This document shows, in pieces, positions 1 to 10,616 of a DNA stretch of 64,000 nucleotides (its first letter is position 1; each line of letters begins with the position of its first letter). The notes under the pieces are model-generated. The model saw only the letters and a program-made list of their open reading frames with translations. It was not told the DNA's origin and did no database searches. Both the position numbers and the translations under genes were made by a program. The stretch spans positions 62,001 through 126,000 of the forward strand of contig CAWFFJ010000016.1 of the NCBI GenBank assembly GCA_963814875.1. The letters are read 5' to 3'. This DNA is from CAVSIS01 sp963814875. Its GTDB lineage: Bacteria; Acidobacteriota; Thermoanaerobaculia; Thermoanaerobaculales; Sulfomarinibacteraceae.

Positions 1-1
1 C

Positions 2-526
2 CAACAGGCCGCGGTGGCGCTGGCGGAGCAAGAGCAGCAGCTGCGCAAGCGGCTCGAAGCGGAGTTCCCGACCCCGACACCGATTCCGCCGACCCCAACA
101 CCAACCGAGACTCCGGTCCCGACGGAGGTACCGACGGCGGCTCCGACGGCGGCGCCGCCGACCCCCACCCGGGTACCGCCGACCGCGACACCGATCCCGC
201 CGACGCCGACACCGCCGGTGCGCGAGGGCGAGGTCGTCGGCCCAGGTCCGGATGTGAACGGCCCGGTCGCCGTCAAGCAGGTCGAACCCGAGTACCCGCC
301 CGCGGCCCTGCGCATGAGGGTCAGCGGCGAGGTCCAGATGCAGGTACTCGTCGGCCCCGACGGAGCCGTCGAGGACATCAAGATCCTCAAGGATTCGCAC
401 CCCGGCGTGGGATTTGACAAGGCCTCGGAGGAGGCGGTTCGCCAGTGGCGCTTCCGCCCGGCCACCAAGCTCGGAACGAAGGTTCGGATGTGGATCTCCG
501 TCCGCATCCCGTTCACCACTCGATGA
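2..526 (+). CDS. TonB-family energy transducer C-terminal part (5' end cut off)
   Basis: The reading frame is open to the left window edge, so the N-terminus, where a membrane anchor is expected, is missing. What remains is an alanine/glutamine/glutamate-rich helical stretch, then about 60 residues of Pro-Thr repeats (PTPT, PPTP), then a TonB C-terminal domain of about 90 residues with the typical VEPEYPPAALR start and the AVRQWRFRPA end. The Pro-rich linker is the usual periplasm-spanning arm. The role expected of the family is to pass proton-motive energy to outer-membrane receptors or to act as a TonB-like adaptor. It is followed 16 bases later by a small coiled-coil gene in the same transcript and then a terminator. 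Domain assignment is firm; the exact partner is unknown. Confidence 0.8.
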   Translation, partial: QQAAVALAEQEQQLRKRLEAEFPTPTPIPPTPTPTETPVPTEVPTAAPTAAPPTPTRVPPTATPIPPTPTPPVREGEVVGPGPDVNGPVAVKQVEPEYPPAALRMRVSGEVQMQVLVGPDGAVEDIKILKDSHPGVGFDKASEEAVRQWRFRPATKLGTKVRMWISVRIPFTTR

Positions 527-542
527 TGCAAGGGAGGAGAGA

Positions 543-770
543 ATGGCCGTGCTGACCGATTCCCAGAAGAAGTTCTACGAGGAAGCGCTGAAGCAGACCA
601 AAGTGGAGATCCAGGAGCTCGAGAGCCAGATCCAGGAAGAGCTGTCGCGGGTCAAGCAGAAGATCGCCGACCTGCAGGCAGGGCAGAAGGCCGCCCGCCA
701 GATGTACGACGCGGCCTGCATGCGTCTCGGCCTCCCGAACGACCTCGAGGAGGAGGGCGGCCAGGGCTGA
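543..770 (+). CDS. small coiled-coil protein
   Basis: A 75-residue acidic protein, preceded by the ribosome binding site GGGAGGAG five bases before the ATG. Residues 5-50 form a strongly amphipathic helix rich in Glu, Gln and Lys with a heptad-like pattern (KQTKVEIQELESQIQEE), so a coiled coil is likely. The C-terminus ends in an acidic EEEGG tail. There is no signal peptide, so it is probably cytoplasmic. It shares a transcript with the TonB-like gene upstream. I do not recognise the family and propose no function. Confidence 0.7.
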   Translation: MAVLTDSQKKFYEEALKQTKVEIQELESQIQEELSRVKQKIADLQAGQKAARQMYDAACMRLGLPNDLEEEGGQG

Positions 771-793
771 GCCTCGGCCCTCCCTGGCGATGG

Positions 794-820
794 AACCCCG
801 GGTTGTCCGGGGTTTCTTCG
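794..820 (+). terminator. intrinsic terminator after the TonB/coiled-coil pair
   Basis: A stem of AACCCCGG/CCGGGGTT with a 5-base loop is followed by TCTTCG. It lies 24 bases after the coiled-coil stop and separates that pair from the accD run. Confidence 0.65.
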
Positions 821-938
821 CGTGACGACATGGAAATCGAACGTCTGCTCGGCTCTGGCGGTGGCACGGCGCCGGGCGGATTTGTGGGTGTGCCCGCCAT
901 CAGCCTGACGGACGCTGCCAGAACTGGAGCCACTCGCG

Positions 939-1708
<770 letters not shown>

Positions 1709-1730
<22 letters not shown>

Positions 1731-2911
1731 GCCTGGCACGGCGAGGCCCCGCCCGCATCCGCCCTGATCTCAGCCGGATCAGGGACGCCCTCGACCGTCT
1801 GGGCCGGCCGCAACGGGATCTGGCCTCCATCCTGGTGGTCGGCAGCAACGGCAAGGGATCGACAGCGGTCATGCTCGAAGCAATGCTGAGAGCCCACGGC
1901 GTCGCCACTGGGCTCTACACGTCGCCGCACCTGGTGCGCGTCGAGGAGCGCATCCGGCTCGGCGGCGTCCCTCTCTCCACCCCCGAGCTCGAACGTCACC
2001 TGGCGACGCTCGACGCCTTTCCAGAGCTGACCTTCTTCGAGACGCTGACGGCGGCGGCCCTTCTCGCCTTTGCCGACGCCCGCGTCGGTGTCGCCGTGCT
2101 CGAGGCCGGCATGGGCGGCCGCTGGGACGCCAGCCGCGTCGCGGGCAGCAAGATCGCCGGCCTCACCAACATCGGCACCGACCACAGTCAGTGGCTCGGC
2201 TCCACCCGCGAGGAGATCGCAGAAGACAAGGGCGAGGCCCTCGCCGCAGCCGTAACGGCTGTGCTCGGACCCGAGGTCGACGACGCGGTGCGCCCGCGTC
2301 TCGGTGCCGCACATGCACTGGCGGCCGCCGAGTTGGTCGGGCTGGCGCCGTCGGGCGGCGACCGTGTCCGCGTCCGCCTCGATGGCCTGTCGTTCGACCT
2401 CAGCGTTCCGTTCCCCGGCCGCCATCAGATCGCGAATCTGCACCTCGCGCTTGCGCTTCTGGTGGCAGCCCATCGCACCGGGCTCGCGCCGGCCCCGCGA
2501 CCGGAGGCCGTTCGCGCCGGGCTCGCCGCATCTCGCTGGCCGGCCCGCCTCAGCCGCCACCGGATTGCCGGTCGTGAGGTGCTGATCGACGGCGCCCACA
2601 ACCTCGAGGGAGTGCGCGCCCTGGCCGAGCACCTGGCCGGCCGCGAACGCCACAATCTGATGTTCTCCTGCCTGGCGGACAAGCCGCTCGAAGCGATGGC
2701 CGAGCTGCTGCGCCCGGTGGTCGGCTCGGTGGTCGTGTGTCCGCTCGACGACGAGCGGGCGATGCCGCTCGCACGCCTCGTTCGGGCCTTCCCGGAGGCG
2801 GAAGCCGCCGCCGATCCGCTCGCCGCGCTCGCGCTCCTGCCCGATCCGGTCGTGGCGGCGGGCAGTCTGCGCCTGGCGGGCGCGTTGCTGGAAGTGGAGG
2901 AGGCGACGTGA
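1709..2911 (+). CDS. folC: bifunctional folylpolyglutamate/dihydrofolate synthase
   Basis: FolC adds glutamate to dihydropteroate or folates using ATP, keeping folate in the cell. The ATP-binding loop GSNGKGS sits at residues 45-51, followed by the TSPHL substrate loop near residue 71 and the GMGGRWDA segment. A C-terminal ligase domain carries DGAHN. Length is 400 residues, close to the family norm. The ATG at 1709 lies inside the end of accD, implying coupled translation, and the stop TGA overlaps the ATG of the dGTPase gene by one base. Confidence 0.93.
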
Positions 2912-4248
2912 TGCTCGACCGCATGGCACTGGAGGCAGAGGAGCTTCGGCGGCTCGGGGTGTGGGCCGTCGTGTCGGCCGCGGCGACCCGCCGCCAGGGC
3001 GGCTCACTGCCCGGTCGTCTCGACCTGCGGCTGGCCTTCCAGCGCGACCGCGACCGCATCCTCCACGCCCGCGCCTTCCGCCGCCTCAAGCACAAGACCC
3101 AGGTGTTCGTGCCGCACACCGGCGACCACCCGCGCACCCGTCTGACACACACCCTCGAGGTCGCGCAGCTGGCGCGCACCATTGCCCGGACGCTGGCGCT
3201 CAACGAGGATCTGGTCGAGGCGATCGCCCTCGGCCACGACCTCGGGCACACCGCCTTCGGCCACACCGGAGAGAAGGTCCTGGATCAGATCCTGCGCGGG
3301 GAAGTTGACGAGGTCGGCCTGCCGCCGCAGATCGCGGCCGAGGCCGGCGTCTTCAAGCACAACTACCAGTCGGTGCGCGTGGTGGACCTGCTCGAACGGC
3401 GCTACAGCCGACCCGGGCTCGACCTCAGCGACCAGGTGAGGGAGGGCATCCTCAAGCACACCTCGTGGAGGGTCGGTTTCCCGTTTCCGCTCCCGGACCC
3501 GGAGGGCCTGCGGCTCGACCGGTCATGTCACCTCGAGGGTCAGGCGGTGGCCGCCGGCGACGAGATCGCCCAACAGACGCACGATCTCGAGGACGGGCTG
3601 CGCGCCGGCCTGGTGCGCCACGAGGCGGTGGAGGAGCTGGAGGTGGCCCGGGAGGTGATCGAATCGATGGGCGAGACCTGGCGCGACGAACACCGCGGCT
3701 GGCTACGCCAGAACCTGCTCATCCGGGGACTGATCGACCTCTTCGTGAGCGATGTCGTCACGGCCTCGGCGGCCCGGCTCGAGCGCTTCGTCACCGAGCG
3801 GGGCATCGCCGACCGCGCGGCCTTCGCGCGCGCCGCGGACGAGCTCTCCCAGACCACGATCTGGTTCTCGCCGCTGGTCGAGGACCGATTCCACGAGCTC
3901 AAGGCGTTCATCTATCGGTTCATCATCAACCACGCCCAGGTCAACCGTCAGGACTGGCGGGCCCGCAAGGTCGTCACCTCGCTGTTCCACGCCTTCTGGT
4001 CTAATCCACTGACGCTGCCCTCCTACGTCCTGTTGCGGGCACAGGAGGAGCTCGGCCTGCCGTACCTGCGCGACCTCCCGATTGGGACGGTTGCGGGCGA
4101 GGTGGCGGCCCGTTACCATACCAGTCCCGGCTTCGCCCGCCTGGTCGCGGACCACATCGCCGGGATGAGCGACCGGTTCGCCCTCGAGGAGTACCGTTCC
4201 CTCGAGCAGCCGGCGCCAGACCAGATCTTCACGGGAGGCCTCTGGTGA
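2911..4248 (+). CDS. dgt: deoxyguanosinetriphosphate triphosphohydrolase-like protein
   Basis: This HD-superfamily enzyme of 445 residues is expected to cleave dNTPs to nucleoside and triphosphate and so help set nucleotide pools. The metal-binding residues are visible: His80 in RLTHTLE and the His-Asp pair at 109-110 in LGHDLGH, followed by TAFGHTGE. The start is the ATG at 2911 because a strong GGAGGAGG lies seven bases before it and the upstream stop overlaps it (TGATG). The length matches the dGTPase-like family rather than the 505-residue E. coli enzyme, so substrate choice is not certain. Confidence 0.9.
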   Translation: MLDRMALEAEELRRLGVWAVVSAAATRRQGGSLPGRLDLRLAFQRDRDRILHARAFRRLKHKTQVFVPHTGDHPRTRLTHTLEVAQLARTIARTLALNEDLVEAIALGHDLGHTAFGHTGEKVLDQILRGEVDEVGLPPQIAAEAGVFKHNYQSVRVVDLLERRYSRPGLDLSDQVREGILKHTSWRVGFPFPLPDPEGLRLDRSCHLEGQAVAAGDEIAQQTHDLEDGLRAGLVRHEAVEELEVAREVIESMGETWRDEHRGWLRQNLLIRGLIDLFVSDVVTASAARLERFVTERGIADRAAFARAADELSQTTIWFSPLVEDRFHELKAFIYRFIINHAQVNRQDWRARKVVTSLFHAFWSNPLTLPSYVLLRAQEELGLPYLRDLPIGTVAGEVAARYHTSPGFARLVADHIAGMSDRFALEEYRSLEQPAPDQIFTGGLW

Positions 4249-4691
4249 TTGTCATTGCCTCCGACCACGCCGGCTTTGCGCTCAAGCGGCACCTCGTCCT
4301 CCGGCTCGAGGCCCGATCCCTCGAGGTCGAGGACCTCGGCGTCCACGACGAGACGCCCGCCGACTACCCCGACCTCGCCCACGCCCTCGCCGATGCGATC
4401 TCGGGCGGCCGCGCCCGCCGTGGGATCCTCATCTGCGGCACCGGCATCGGCATGTCGATGGCGGCCAACCGGCACCCGGGCATTCGCGCGGCGCTCTGCC
4501 ACGACGCCTTCACCGCCGAGATGGCGCGCCGGCACAACGACGCCAACGTGCTGTGCATGGGCGCACGGGTGCTCGGCACCGGCGTCGCCGAGCAGGTGCT
4601 CGACCTCTTCCTCGCGACCCCGTTCGAAGGCGGGCGCCACGCCCGCCGGACCGGCAAGATCGAGCCTACCGCCCGTCTGGAGGAGCCATGA
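4245..4691 (+). CDS. rpiB: ribose-5-phosphate isomerase B
   Basis: RpiB interconverts ribose 5-phosphate and ribulose 5-phosphate in the pentose phosphate pathway. The 148-residue protein starts with the SDHAG signature and carries the active-site CGTGIGMSMAANR loop with its cysteine, and the ARRHNDANVL segment. The GTG start overlaps the dgt stop by four bases (GTGA), and its own stop overlaps the glyA start (ATGA), so translation of the three genes is probably coupled. Confidence 0.93.
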   Translation: MIVIASDHAGFALKRHLVLRLEARSLEVEDLGVHDETPADYPDLAHALADAISGGRARRGILICGTGIGMSMAANRHPGIRAALCHDAFTAEMARRHNDANVLCMGARVLGTGVAEQVLDLFLATPFEGGRHARRTGKIEPTARLEEP

Positions 4692-5989
4692 CCGCGACCC
4701 TCAAGGAGCAGTTCTTCGCCGTCCACAACGAGCTCGTCGCCGCCGCCGACCCCACGATCGCCGCCGCCCTCGAGGACGAGCGGCACCGCCAGAACGACGG
4801 TCTCGAGCTGATCGCGTCAGAGAACTTCGTCTCGCTCGCGGTGCTCGCCGCGATGGGCTCGGTGATGACCAACAAGTACGCCGAGGGGTACCCGGGCAAG
4901 CGCTACTACGGCGGCTGCCAGTTCGTCGACGTCGCCGAAGACCTCGCCCGCGAGCGCGTCAAGGAGCTGTTCGGCGCCGAGCACGCGAACGTCCAGCCCC
5001 ACTCCGGGGCGCAGGCGAACATGTCGGTCTACCTCGCGGTGATGAACCCCGGCGACACCCTGCTCGGCATGGACCTGACCCACGGCGGCCACCTCACCCA
5101 CGGCCACCCGCTCAATTACTCCGGCAAGGAGTTCAAGGTCGTCGCCTATGGCGTCCGCAAGGACACCGAGACCATCGACTACGACCGCCTACGCGAGCTG
5201 GCTCTCGAGAACCGACCCAAGCTGATCGTGTGCGGCGCGTCGGCCTACCCGCGGACGATCGACTTCGCCCGCCTGCGGGCCATCGCCGACGAGGCCGAAG
5301 CCCTGTTGATGGCCGATATCGCCCACATCGCCGGCCTCGTCGTCGCCGGCCTTCACCCGTCACCGATCCCCCACTGCCACTTCGTCACCTCGACCACCCA
5401 CAAGACCCTGCGCGGGCCGCGCGGCGGGATCATCCTGTGCGGCGCCGAGTGGGCCGAGGCGATCGACAAGGCCGTTTTCCCCGGCATCCAGGGCGGTCCC
5501 CTGATGCACGTCATCGCGGCCAAGGCGGTGGCCTTCGGCGAGGCTCTCCGCCCCGAGTGGAAGGACTATCAGCGGCGGATCGTCGGCAATGCCAAGGCGC
5601 TGTGCGACGCGGTCGCCGCCAAGGGCTGGCGGATCGTCTCCGGCGGCACCGACAACCACCTCTTCCTCGTCGACCTCGGCGCCGACTTCATCTCGGGCAA
5701 GAAGGCGGAGCGCTGGCTCGGCCTCGCCGACATCACGGTCAACAAGAACACCGTGCCCTTCGACACCCGCAAGCCCTACATCGCCTCAGGGCTTCGCATC
5801 GGCACCCCGGCGATCACTACCCGCGGCATGGGGCCCGACGAGATGCGCACCATCGCCGGCCTCATCGACCGTGTCCTGCGCCTCGACGAGGACAAGGATG
5901 ATCCCGCCAAGATGACCGCCTTCGAGCGCGGCTGCGCGGAGGTCAAGGACGAGGTCCACGCCCTGACCGCACGCTTCCCGCTGTACTAG
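4688..5989 (+). CDS. glyA: serine hydroxymethyltransferase
   Basis: GlyA is a PLP enzyme converting serine and tetrahydrofolate to glycine and methylene-tetrahydrofolate. The 433-residue protein contains the ELIASENF start region, the GYPGKRYYGG loop, the DIAHIAGL aspartate segment and the PLP lysine Lys239 in TTHKTLRG. Placement next to folC makes a folate/one-carbon group. Start chosen at 4688 (ATGA overlap with rpiB, GGAGG seven bases upstream). No glycine riboswitch is possible here because there is no upstream gap. Confidence 0.96.
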   Translation: MTATLKEQFFAVHNELVAAADPTIAAALEDERHRQNDGLELIASENFVSLAVLAAMGSVMTNKYAEGYPGKRYYGGCQFVDVAEDLARERVKELFGAEHANVQPHSGAQANMSVYLAVMNPGDTLLGMDLTHGGHLTHGHPLNYSGKEFKVVAYGVRKDTETIDYDRLRELALENRPKLIVCGASAYPRTIDFARLRAIADEAEALLMADIAHIAGLVVAGLHPSPIPHCHFVTSTTHKTLRGPRGGIILCGAEWAEAIDKAVFPGIQGGPLMHVIAAKAVAFGEALRPEWKDYQRRIVGNAKALCDAVAAKGWRIVSGGTDNHLFLVDLGADFISGKKAERWLGLADITVNKNTVPFDTRKPYIASGLRIGTPAITTRGMGPDEMRTIAGLIDRVLRLDEDKDDPAKMTAFERGCAEVKDEVHALTARFPLY

Positions 5990-8900
5990 CGGCCTGGCCG
6001 GGATCCGCCGCGAAGCGAGAATCGCGAGGATGAGGACCGGGTCGCCGGTGATCTCGTCGACTATTGAGGCATAGGCCGCGAAGCGCGCACCCGGGGTCCC
6101 CGACACGAGCTCGGCGGTCGCCCAGCCGGGAGCGGCGACCTCGACACCGTCCAGGACCCGGTTGAGCTGCAGTGACCCGAGCGCGCCCAGCTCGACTTGG
6201 TGGGATGCGATCTGATGTCCTCGCTCGTCGCGCAGGACCACCTCGATCACGCTCGGCACCTCGGCGGAGCTGACGATGCCGAGGTTCGTGCGGGCTTCGC
6301 CGAGGCCCGGCCACACCAGGGGAAGCGGCGTCAGCACGGCGGTCTCACCTGACCCGAACCAGTCTCCCTCACTGATCAGCGGCACACCCTGGCCGACGCT
6401 GCCGGCGCCCAGCATGGTGAAGGTCCGGCTCGAGGCGACGACGGATCCGCCCTGCGGCTGCAAACGCAGCCACCCTGCGGTCTCCCGGCCCGAGGCCCCG
6501 ACCACGTCGCCGGCGATCACCGTCGCCCCGTCAGCCACCGCGAGGGCGCCGAGCGGAATCACGTCCGCCCCCTGAGCCGCCCGCGTCACCAGCTCGACCC
6601 CGATCAGCTCCTCCTCCCCTGGCGGCGCGAGCACCCCGAGCTCGCTCCGCCAGTACGTCCCGAGATCACCGGCGAGGTGCGCGGCGGCCGGAACCGTCAG
6701 CGGCCCGTCGACCGGCCGGGTGCTCCTGACCAGCGTCGGGTCGCCGGTCGCGTTGTCGACCACCGACGCATAGGCCGCCACCGGGCCTCCCGCGAGGACC
6801 TCCACCGAGGCCGAGCCGAGGCCGGCCGTCGGGGAGGCGTCGATGTAGTCCTTCTGCTTCGATTGCCACGGACTAAGCGCGAGCGATTGCGAGCTCACCG
6901 GACGGCCGAGCGCGTCACGCAACTCGAGCAGGACAGTGGCGCCCAGACCCGTGGCGTTCGCGAGCCCGACATTGGTGCGGAAGCCGTCGGCTCGGACCGG
7001 GACCAGCCACCAGCGGTCCCCGGCGGCAATGAGGTCGTCCTCGGGGATCGCTGGTATCGCCTGACCGGCTCGCCCGCCGTCGGCCCGCGTCGCCGTCTCG
7101 GAGGTCACGGCGATGGGCGCCTGGGCGGCGACGAGGAGGGCGCCCGCGTCGCCGTCGGCGGTGAACGTCCCGCCCACGACGTCGCTGAGGACCCGGGTCT
7201 CACCGGGCCCGAGCTCGATCGAGCGCGCGCGAAGCGGAGCGGGCGAGTCGGCGCGTGGCAAGAGGTAGGCATCGACCCGGACGGCGGCGTCGCCGGGGTT
7301 CGCGAACGCGACCTCGGAGCGCCAGGCGGTGCCGCCGAGACCGTCGACCGCGGCGACCGCGGGGATCAGCCACCGCTCGGCCAAGGGGTCGTCGAGAGGA
7401 CGGGCGCAGCCGCCACTGAGGATCGCCTCCGCACCTCCGAGTAGCAGTGCGCCCGTCTGGGTGGAGGCGGCACCGAAAAGACCCATCGGGGTCGGCGGGG
7501 TCTCCGCAACCCAGGAGCGGCCGTCGCGGCTCGACGCCATCACGGTGGATCCGTGGAAGTCCGGTGGGAAAAAGAAGTCCCCCCCCCGTACCCCCAATCC
7601 CCTCCACCGGCGACAAAACGATCGCCCGTCCAGATGACCGTCCGATAGCCGTATCCGAAACCATGGGGAAAGCCCGCCCCCTCGAGCCACGTCCCGTCCC
7701 ACCGGGCCAGGGTGACGTCGGGGCCGACCGCCACCTCCGTTCCGTCGGACCCGACCGCGACCGCCTCCAGGCGAGCGTCCGTCGGTGTCGGCTCGCGCCG
7801 CCAGGTCCCTTGCGAGGTGGACCGCACCACCGTACCTGCGTCACCGACCACGACCCAGGCGCTGCCGTCCCATGCGATTCCCCGCAGGCTGGCCGTGACC
7901 CCGCTGTCCTCGGTCTGCCAGTGCTCCCCGTCGGAGCTGGAGACGACCGCTCCGTCGCGGCCGACCGCGAGGAAGGTCCGTCCGTTCCAGGCGACGTCGA
8001 GGAGCGGCTGGCCGTACGGGGGCTGCACCTCGTGCCACTCGGTCGGCGACGGGGCGAAGAGCAACCTCGGGCCCCCTGTGGCTGCGACGGCACCGGGAGC
8101 GCCGCAGGCCAGAGCTACTGGATTCGCCCATCGCCACCGGCATGGACATCCGAGAGCGAGCCATTGACCTCGCGAAGCATGATCTGCCCGAGGTGCGCGG
8201 CGAGCAGGAGGCGACCGTCCCGAGATCGCACGCGTCGTAGAAGCCCGTCTCGGCTCCCGGGAAGACCGGTGCGAACGATCCCGTCGAGTCGACGCGGGCG
8301 ATCGTCCCAAACTCTCCGAGAACGATCAGGTCGCGCCCGAGCGAGGCCACCGCGTTCAGGTTCGCCTTGAGACCGGTCGCCACCTCCTGCCATGAGCCCG
8401 CCTGATTCCGCCTGACGAGCACTCCGTCCAACCCCACCGCCCACACCCCACCGTTGTGGGCGGCGACGCCCCCCAGCAGGCGGGCCGGACCCTCCTCCTC
8501 GACCCAGCTCTCTCCATCCCGACTGACCATCACGGCCGAGGACGACGTCAGATGCAACCTCCCCGCGAGGGAGATGCCGCCGACGGCGACGAACTCCCAC
8601 CCGTCCACACCACGTCCTCGAGCCACTGACGAGGATCGACCGGCAGCTGCCGCCAGGTCCGGCCGTCCTGACTGACGTAGATCAGCCCGTGCTCGTCGTT
8701 CGGGTCGGCGCTCCACCAATAGCCGACACCCACCCACATCCCGTTGCCCCACGCCACCGACTCGAGGTCGTCCTCCGGCCCGGGCCGGAGCTCCACACGG
8801 TGCCGTCACGGCTCGCAAGGACCGTATCCATGTGTCCGACCACCAGATACTCCGTGCCGTTGTCGGCCACTCCGAGAAGGGGGAGGTTCGTTGGCGTCGG

Positions 8901-9242
8901 TCGCCTGACCCAGTGGAGGGCGTCACGGCTGGTGAGCACGACGCCCGCGAACCCGACGGCCACGAGGCCTCGCGGCCCCCACGAGACGGCGTACAGATCG
9001 GTCGTCACCGGCGACTCGACGCGGCGCCATGTGACACCGTCGGCGCTCAGAGCGATCGCTCCTCGATCGCCGACGGCCACGATAAGGCTACCCCACGAGG
9101 CGGCATCGTTCCAGGTGTCGGCTCCCGGTCGGCCGTCGAGCCACTGCCACGGCCCGCACCAGCCGCCTTCCTGCGGCGACGCAGCAGCCGAAAGGGCGAC
9201 CGAGACCACGAAGAGCACCGCGGCGAGCTGTCGCATGGGCAT
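5986..9242 (-). pseudogene. secreted BNR/Asp-box-type repeat protein, broken by five frameshifts
   Basis: One long coding region can be followed through successive frames. It begins at ATG 9242 (AGAGGTG site) with a signal peptide ending in LSAAAS. It continues with repeats of about 45-50 residues of the type DGVTWRRV, SRDGESWVEE, SSDGEHWQTE, as in beta-propeller BNR/YCF48-like proteins. It ends with two or three modules resembling VVDNATGDPTLV that are common in secreted Acidobacteria proteins. Frame changes lie near 8793, 8601, 8220, 8128 and 7579-7587. Each is corrected by adding one G to an existing G run in the coding strand, and no other damage is seen. After 6010 the frame runs on into glyA, so the natural stop is also lost; a TAG in another frame at 5986-5988 is a candidate end. 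It could be real decay or base-calling error. Confidence 0.7.
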
Positions 9243-9384
9243 GCACCTCTCTGCCCGGTTTACGACCAAGGTGGCTCTCCCGTTGGTGAGGTCGAGGTCG
9301 CCGGGCCTGAGCGCCGTCGACGGCCTCCCAGCGCCGCGCCCCTCAACGTCCAGCGCGAGGCGCCCTGACCGGACCACGGACAGG

Positions 9385-9533
9385 AACCACAGAGACACAG
9401 AGGCACAGAGAGCTGCACAGAGCCACCCACCCCCCCAGGAGAGCGGAGTCGGACGCACGTCAGGCATGCGTACGGCTCCGCTCATCTCGGGCGGGAGGAT
9501 TTTCGTTCCTCTGTGTTCTGTGCCTCTGTGGTT
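9385..9533. repeat. interspersed element A1 with inverted CACAGAGR octamer ends
   Basis: The left end reads AACCACAGAGACACAGAGGCACAGAG (three 8-base units) and the right end is its imperfect reverse complement, TCTGTGTTCTGTGCCTCTGTGGTT. They enclose about 100 bases with no gene. It lies between the 5' end of the broken secreted-protein gene and the 3' end of the PHP gene. The rest of 9243-9542 holds only the presumed promoter region of the former. Confidence 0.75.
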
Positions 9534-9542
9534 TGGCCGTTG

Positions 9543-10616
9543 TCAGCCCTCGAGCCAGGCCTCGACGTCGTCGGGCTGGAGCAGGTTGAGGACGCGGCCG
9601 GGGTCGAGCTCTGCGCGCATCGCGATCGCCGAGGCGTAGGCCACGAACTCGAGGTGGGTGGTGGCGTGGGCGTCGGACGCGAGCACGAAGCTGCAGCCGG
9701 CCTCCGCGGCCAGGCGCGCCAGCTCCCAGTCGAGGTCCTGGCGCCGGGGGAAGCCGTTGATCTCGACCACCACGCCGCTCTCGGCACAGGCCGCGAAAAC
9801 CGTCTCCCAGCGCACCTTGAGTCCGGGCCGGTGGTGGAAGTGGCGGCCCCTCGGGTGCGCCAGGGCGTGCACGCCCGGGGTCGCGATCGCCCGCAGCAGG
9901 CGCTCGGTCTGGTCGCGCTCGGGGTCGAACTGACGGTGGACGGCGGCGACGATGCAGTCGACGTCGAGACGCTCGCCGCGTGGGACGTCGAGGGTGCCGT
10001 CCTCGAGGATCTCGACCTCGAGCCCCTGATAGAGGCGCAGCGACTCGCCGTGGACGCGGTTCCAGCGCTCGACCGCCCTGCGCTGCAGGCGGACCCCCTC
10101 CGCGTCGAGGCCAGAGGCGACCTCGAGGCCGCGGGAGTGGTCGGTCACCACCGCCCAGGTCGCGCCCGAGCGCTGTGCCGCTCGAGCCATGGTCTCGAGC
10201 GCGGCGCGGCCGTCGGAGGCGGTGGTATGCCAGTGGAAGGCGCCGCGCAGGCGGCGCGGGTGGAGGTCCGGGTTCCCCGAGGCGAGCGTCTGGGCGACGT
10301 CGGCCCGGGAGAGGTAGCGCTCGCGGGTCGCCCGCCGGCGCGGCGTTCCCCCGGATGACAGGCGCTGCACCGCCGCGTCGAGGGCGCCGCGGCCGCGGCA
10401 CTGGGCGAGCTGGGTGACGATCGGGCGCAGCCACGCGGGCGCGCTGTCCTCAACCATGCGGCGCGCCGCCACCGGGGCGTCGAAGGCGGCGTAGCCCGCC
10501 TTCAGGAAGGCGAGCCGGCGCTCCCCCGGGGGCTCGGTCTCGGCGAGCGCGAACAGCGCCTCGGCGAGCTCACCGTTGGCGGGTGCGTGGCGCCGTAGCG
10601 CCGTCCTTGACTCCAC
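9543..10616 (-). CDS. PHP-domain metal-dependent phosphoesterase (PolX C-terminal-like)
   Basis: The C-terminal 250 residues are a PHP domain like that at the end of bacterial DNA polymerase X. Motifs seen are AFHWHTTASDG, VTDHS, GLEVEI, LAHPRGR, EINGFPRR and ASDAHA, supplying the His/Asp/Glu metal ligands. The first 110 residues are helical and lack a recognisable polymerase beta palm, so this is a free-standing PHP protein rather than a full PolX. A phosphatase or 3'-5' exonuclease role is inferred. Start chosen at GTG 10616 because GGAGAGGAGG lies six bases before it; it overlaps the upstream gene by 47 bases. Length 357. Confidence 0.8.
   Translation of the reverse strand: MESRTALRRHAPANGELAEALFALAETEPPGERRLAFLKAGYAAFDAPVAARRMVEDSAPAWLRPIVTQLAQCRGRGALDAAVQRLSSGGTPRRRATRERYLSRADVAQTLASGNPDLHPRRLRGAFHWHTTASDGRAALETMARAAQRSGATWAVVTDHSRGLEVASGLDAEGVRLQRRAVERWNRVHGESLRLYQGLEVEILEDGTLDVPRGERLDVDCIVAAVHRQFDPERDQTERLLRAIATPGVHALAHPRGRHFHHRPGLKVRWETVFAACAESGVVVEINGFPRRQDLDWELARLAAEAGCSFVLASDAHATTHLEFVAYASAIAMRAELDPGRVLNLLQPDDVEAWLEG

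Noticed and set aside
5786..7702. A 638-codon open frame on the minus strand ending inside glyA
   Set aside because: Only its N-terminal part is the C-terminal portion of the frameshifted secreted gene; the last 200 bases run antisense to glyA and are not protein-like.
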